Program-made: the position numbers and the translations under genes | Notes under the pieces: generated by a model | Database searches by the model: none | The model's input: only the letters and a program-made list of their open reading frames with translations | Told to the model about the DNA's origin: nothing | From: Falsiroseomonas ponticola | GTDB lineage: Bacteria; Pseudomonadota; Alphaproteobacteria; Acetobacterales; Acetobacteraceae | NCBI RefSeq assembly: GCF_016805305.1 | Contig: NZ_JAERQN010000005.1 | Span: forward strand, 310,001 to 374,000 | Direction: 5' to 3' | DNA: 64,000 nucleotides | In this document: positions 61,427 through 64,000 of the stretch, piece by piece | Position numbering within the stretch: position 1 is the stretch's first letter | How the letters are laid out: the number at the start of each line of letters is the position of its first letter

Positions 61427-62285
61427 CCAGCCGGACGCCGAGGCGCCCCGCCATCTCCTGCACGAATTGCCAGGCGACGCGGCCGGACCGGCCGCCGCGC
61501 GTGACGGACCATTCGACGGCGGCCTTGCGCAGCTCCTCCTGCCCCAGCGGCAGGCCGAAGGTGGCGGCATAGCCCTCGATCATCGCGAAGAAGGTGTCCT
61601 GGTCGCAGTTGTGGAAGCCGATCCAGAGGCCGAAGCGGTCGCTGAGCGACACCTTCTCCTCCACCGCCTCGCCGGGGTTGATGGCGGTGCTGCGCTCATT
61701 CTCGATCATGTCGCGGGACATGAGGTGGCGGCGGTTGGAGGTGGCGTAGAACAGGACATTGGCGGGCCGGCCCTCGATGCCGCCATCCAGCACGGATTTC
61801 AGCGCCTTGTAGTCCGCGTCCTCGCGCTCGAAGGACAGATCGTCGCAGAAGACCAGGCAGCGGCGCTTCTGGGCGCGCAGCACGTTCAGCAGGTCCGGCA
61901 GGGTGCGGACATCCTCCCGCTGGATCTCCACCAGCGCCAGGCTGCCCGGATTCTCCCGGTTCGCGGCGCCATGCGCGGCCTTGACCAGGGACGACTTGCC
62001 CATGCCGCGCGCGCCCCAGAGCATGGCGTTGTTGGCGGGCAGGCCGCGGGCGAAGCGCAGCGTGTTCTCCAGCACGATTCCCTTCTGCCGATCGACGCCC
62101 TGCAGCAGCGCGATGTCCACCGCGGCCACGCGCGGCACCGGCGCCAGCCGCGCGGGCGGGCCGGGATGCCAGACGAAGGCGTCGGCCCCCTGCAGGCTCG
62201 GCGCCGGCGGGGGCGGGGGGGCCAGGCGTTCCAGCGCCTCCGCGATACGGGTCAGGGTGGGGAGGAGGGCATGCGGATCGGACAA
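61419..62285 (-). CDS. DUF815-family AAA+ ATPase
   Basis: A 288-residue ATPase of the DUF815 group. Walker A is WGARGMGKSSLVKA (about 90-103) and Walker B is RRCLVFCDDLSFERED, with a sensor region VLFYATSNRRHLMSRDM. Members are usually next to yajC in alphaproteobacteria, as here. The biological function is unknown. Confidence 0.9.
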   Translation of the reverse strand: MSDPHALLPTLTRIAEALERLAPPPPPAPSLQGADAFVWHPGPPARLAPVPRVAAVDIALLQGVDRQKGIVLENTLRFARGLPANNAMLWGARGMGKSSLVKAAHGAANRENPGSLALVEIQREDVRTLPDLLNVLRAQKRRCLVFCDDLSFEREDADYKALKSVLDGGIEGRPANVLFYATSNRRHLMSRDMIENERSTAINPGEAVEEKVSLSDRFGLWIGFHNCDQDTFFAMIEGYAATFGLPLGQEELRKAAVEWSVTRGGRSGRVAWQFVQEMAGRLGVRLDG

Positions 62286-62445
62286 GGCGGTGGCCCCGGT
62301 TGGTCAGCGGATGAAGGGGAAAGGCGCGGGAACCTAGGGCAATATGCGCCGGGATGAAATCATCCGGGCCCGGTTCCTGCCCGCGATCCAGGGACGCCCG
62401 CGCCCGGCGGCGGGCGGCGTGCGCCGGGCCGGGGCGGGTGCCGGC

Positions 62446-62493
62446 CGCCCCGCTGCCCGCCCCGCTGCCCGCCCCGCTGGCCGCCCCGCTGCC
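62446..62493. repeat. Four tandem 12-bp repeats (CGCCCCGCTGCC)
   Basis: Copies at 62446, 62458, 62470 and 62482; the third differs by one base. No spacer exists, so it is a simple minisatellite, not a CRISPR. Confidence 0.8.
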
Positions 62494-62512
62494 CGCCGAT
62501 GCGCGCGGGCGC

Positions 62513-62542
62513 TTGGCCGCCGCGGGAAGTCCAGGCTATCTA
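62513..62542 (+). promoter_or_regulatory. Candidate yajC promoter
   Basis: TTGGCC (62513-62518) and TATCTA (62537-62542) are separated by 18 bases. The same TTGGCC -35 box is seen before the pcm-like gene. It lies 55 bp before the yajC ATG. Confidence 0.5.
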
Positions 62543-62597
62543 GCGCGCCGAAGCGCCGTCCCGCGGCGCAAGCCCCCCAAGAAAGCCGGACGCACCG

Positions 62598-62936
62598 ATG
62601 TTCATCTCGCCTGCCTACGCCCAGACCGCCGATGGCGGCACGGCCGCCGTCATCATGCAGCTGCTGCCGCTGATCCTGATCTTCGCGGTCTTCTACTTCC
62701 TGCTGATCCGGCCCCAGCAGAAGAAGATGAAGGAACACCGCGCGCTGCTCGGCCAGCTGAAGCGCAACGACAAGGTCGTCACCGCCGGCGGCATCGTCGG
62801 CACCATCTCCAAGGTCCGCGACGACAGCGACGAGATCGAGGTGGAGATCGCCCCCGGCGTGCGCGTGACGGTGGTGCGCGGCACCATCGCCAGCGTGGTG
62901 AAGCCGCCGGAGCCGGCGAACGACACCAAGGCCTGA
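62598..62936 (+). CDS. yajC: Preprotein translocase subunit YajC
   Basis: A 112-residue inner-membrane protein. One helix (about 18-38, MQLLPLILIFAVFYFLLIRP) precedes RPQQKKMKEHRALLGQLKRND and VVTAGGIVGTISKV, the YajC signature. It associates with SecDF. A strong terminator follows, so secD and secF are not immediately downstream as they are in many genomes. Confidence 0.95.
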   Translation: MFISPAYAQTADGGTAAVIMQLLPLILIFAVFYFLLIRPQQKKMKEHRALLGQLKRNDKVVTAGGIVGTISKVRDDSDEIEVEIAPGVRVTVVRGTIASVVKPPEPANDTKA

Positions 62937-62955
62937 GGGCACCCGTTGGTGCCAG

Positions 62956-62986
62956 GGGGGCGGGCCGCAAGGTCCGCCCCCTTTTT
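62956..62986 (+). terminator. Rho-independent terminator of yajC
   Basis: An 11-pair stem, GGGGGCGGGCC with GGTCCGCCCCC including one G-T pair, has a GCAA loop and is followed by five T. A smaller hairpin, GGCACC-CGTT-GGTGCC, precedes it (62938-62953). Confidence 0.9.
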
Positions 62987-63083
62987 CATGCGCGCATGGC
63001 GGCCCTTCGGAGGCATGCGCCCCGCGCGCGGGACAGGGTCCGGCCCGGGTGGCAGAAGGGGCGCCCATCCGAGGAGTGCGACC

Positions 63084-63680
63084 ATGGCCGAACCGAAGAC
63101 CCTGCTGCAGCTGGCCGGCGCCAGCCTGGCCCCGCCCGCGCTGGCGGAGGCGGTGCTGCTGGTGATCGACGCGCAGGGCGAATACCGCACCGGCCGCCTG
63201 CCGCTGGAGGGCATCGAGGAATCGCTGCCCGTCCTGGCCGCCCTGGTCGCCCGCGCCCGCGCCGGCGGCGCCGTGGTGATCCATGTCGCGCATAAGGGCC
63301 GCGCCGGCGGGCTGTTCGACCGCGATGCCGCGGGCGGCGCCATCCTGGCCGAGGTCGCGCCCGCGGAGGGCGAGGCGGTGGTGGAGAAGCCGCTGCCCAA
63401 CGCCTTCGCGGGCACGGACCTGGCGCAGCGCCTGGCCGCCATCGGCCGGAAGGAGCTGATCGTGGCGGGCTACCAGACGCATATGTGCGTCAGCTCCACG
63501 GCGCGGGCGGCGCTCGACCTCGGCTATCGCGTGACGGTGCCGCATGATGCCTGCGCGACGCGGGCGCTGCCCGATGCGCTGGGCGGGCCCGCCATCAGCG
63601 GCGCGGCGATCCACCGCCACGCTTTGGCCGAATTGGCGGACCGTTTCGCCGTGGTGCTGCCGGCGGCGTCGATCGGCTGA
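63084..63680 (+). CDS. Isochorismatase-like cysteine hydrolase
   Basis: A 198-residue protein of the isochorismatase/nicotinamidase superfamily. The Asp of the triad is in LLVIDAQGEYRTG, a Lys is in VVEKPLPNAF, and the nucleophile Cys is in YQTHMCVSSTARAALDLG. The specific substrate is not clear. Ribosome site GAGGAG lies seven to nine bases before the ATG. Confidence 0.88.
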   Translation: MAEPKTLLQLAGASLAPPALAEAVLLVIDAQGEYRTGRLPLEGIEESLPVLAALVARARAGGAVVIHVAHKGRAGGLFDRDAAGGAILAEVAPAEGEAVVEKPLPNAFAGTDLAQRLAAIGRKELIVAGYQTHMCVSSTARAALDLGYRVTVPHDACATRALPDALGGPAISGAAIHRHALAELADRFAVVLPAASIG

Positions 63681-63687
63681 GGGCACG

Positions 63688-63716
63688 AAAAAGGGCGCCG
63701 GATCGCTCCGGCGCCC
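63688..63716 (-). terminator. Rho-independent terminator of the superoxide dismutase gene
   Basis: GGGCGCCGGA and TCCGGCGCCC form a 10-bp stem with a TCGC loop (63693-63716). On the minus strand it is followed by five T (63688-63692), as expected for the sod transcript. Confidence 0.88.
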
Positions 63717-63740
63717 CCATCGCTTGGACCCTTGAAGGGT

Positions 63741-64000
63741 TCAGGCCGCCTGGCCGCTGCTCAGGCCGCCCTTGTCCATCAGCCCCTCGACCACTTCCCA
63801 GTCCACGAGCTTGTTCAGGAAGTTGTCGAGGTAGTTCGGGCGGACGTTGCGGAAATCCAGGTAGTAGGCGTGCTCCCACACATCCACGCCGAGGATCGGC
63901 GTGCCCTCGCCCGTCGCGACGGGGTTGGAGCCGTTCGGGGTCTTGGTGACCTTCAGCTTGCCGTCGGCGCCGATGATCAGCCAGGCCCAGCCGGAGCCGA
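63741..64000 (-). CDS. sodB: Fe/Mn superoxide dismutase (partial, C-terminal part)
   Basis: About 85 C-terminal residues are visible. [20 protein letters not shown] and the metal motif [20 protein letters not shown] contain the last Asp and His ligands. It detoxifies superoxide in the cytoplasm. The rest lies beyond the right edge. Iron or manganese use cannot be told from this part; sodB is the usual name in this lineage. Confidence 0.95.
   Translation of the reverse strand, partial: GSGWAWLIIGADGKLKVTKTPNGSNPVATGEGTPILGVDVWEHAYYLDFRNVRPNYLDNFLNKLVDWEVVEGLMDKGGLSSGQAA

Larger units (their letters stand above)
62286..62597 (+). other. 312-bp intergenic region upstream of yajC
   Basis: The region separates the divergent DUF815 and yajC genes. 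It holds four 12-bp repeats (62446-62493) and a candidate promoter for yajC (62513-62542). An in-frame open stretch from 62344 is Arg/Pro/Ala-rich repeat translation and is not supported as a gene. Confidence 0.6.

Noticed and set aside
62446..62493. Possible CRISPR repeats
   Set aside because: Units of 12 bp abut with no spacers, so it is a minisatellite.
62344..62673. Open frame upstream of and overlapping yajC
   Set aside because: It is Arg/Pro/Ala-rich, runs through the minisatellite and lacks any domain; it overlaps the yajC start in another frame.

Overview
The window is GC-rich, gene-dense chromosomal DNA from an alphaproteobacterium. The gene content and order fit the Acetobacteraceae/Rhodospirillales, and a Roseomonas-like organism is my best guess. 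The main support is a near-canonical run of alphaproteobacterial housekeeping genes: dgt, argS, SPOR protein, nagZ, site-2 protease, scpA, scpB, tatB, tatC, serS. A pcm-like, tolC, popZ, valS block and the DUF815/yajC pair point the same way. Two orphan TctC-type binding proteins are also typical of these lineages. No rRNA, CRISPR array, integrase, transposase or phage gene was seen.

Layout. 1-8 kb: a partial RpiR regulator, a coiled-coil protein, a DUF3429 membrane protein, a CBS/CorC membrane protein, a gpt-like phosphoribosyltransferase, a CsaA-like tRNA-binding protein, an SDR, then gamma-glutamyltransferase plus amidase. 8-16 kb: a stand-alone AsnC/Lrp sensor domain, an RND efflux adaptor and pump, a ThDP enzyme and a TctC-type binding protein. 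16-27 kb: two small secreted proteins, a second gamma-glutamyltransferase, and a complete C-P lyase core. The core runs phnGHIJKLM and then a DUF1045 gene on the minus strand. phnN converges on it. phnF plus a second phnM-like gene diverge from it across a likely PhnF operator.

27-42 kb: a large RTX repeat protein, a HAD phosphatase, a secreted small protein, tRNA-Asn and tRNA-Cys, pcm-like, tolC, popZ, a TctC-type protein, valS, a Uma2-like nuclease, ilvD, two Tyr/Pro-rich lipoproteins and exonuclease III. 42-46 kb: a translationally coupled operon for a two-subunit molybdenum hydroxylase plus an AraC regulator. 46-58.5 kb: erpA, dgt, an AT-rich DUF2971 gene inserted between dgt and argS, then the argS-to-serS block. 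An FbpC-like ATPase gene sits just before tatB, where tatA would be expected. 58.5-64 kb: two paralogous small membrane proteins flanking a protein with a possible caspase-like His/Cys pair, then a glycosyltransferase, a NeuD-like acyltransferase, a DUF815 ATPase, yajC, an isochorismatase-like hydrolase and the C-terminal end of an Fe/Mn superoxide dismutase.

How it works together. The Phn proteins would let the cell use phosphonates as a phosphorus source; no phnCDE transporter lies in the window. TolC could serve the RND pump and secretion of the RTX protein. TatB and TatC could export the molybdenum hydroxylase, whose large subunit carries a twin-arginine plus lipobox leader. The least expected parts are the DUF2971 island, the caspase-like gene between duplicated membrane proteins, the divergent second PhnM, and several tandem duplications at gene ends. 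All assignments come from reading the sequence; no database search was run.
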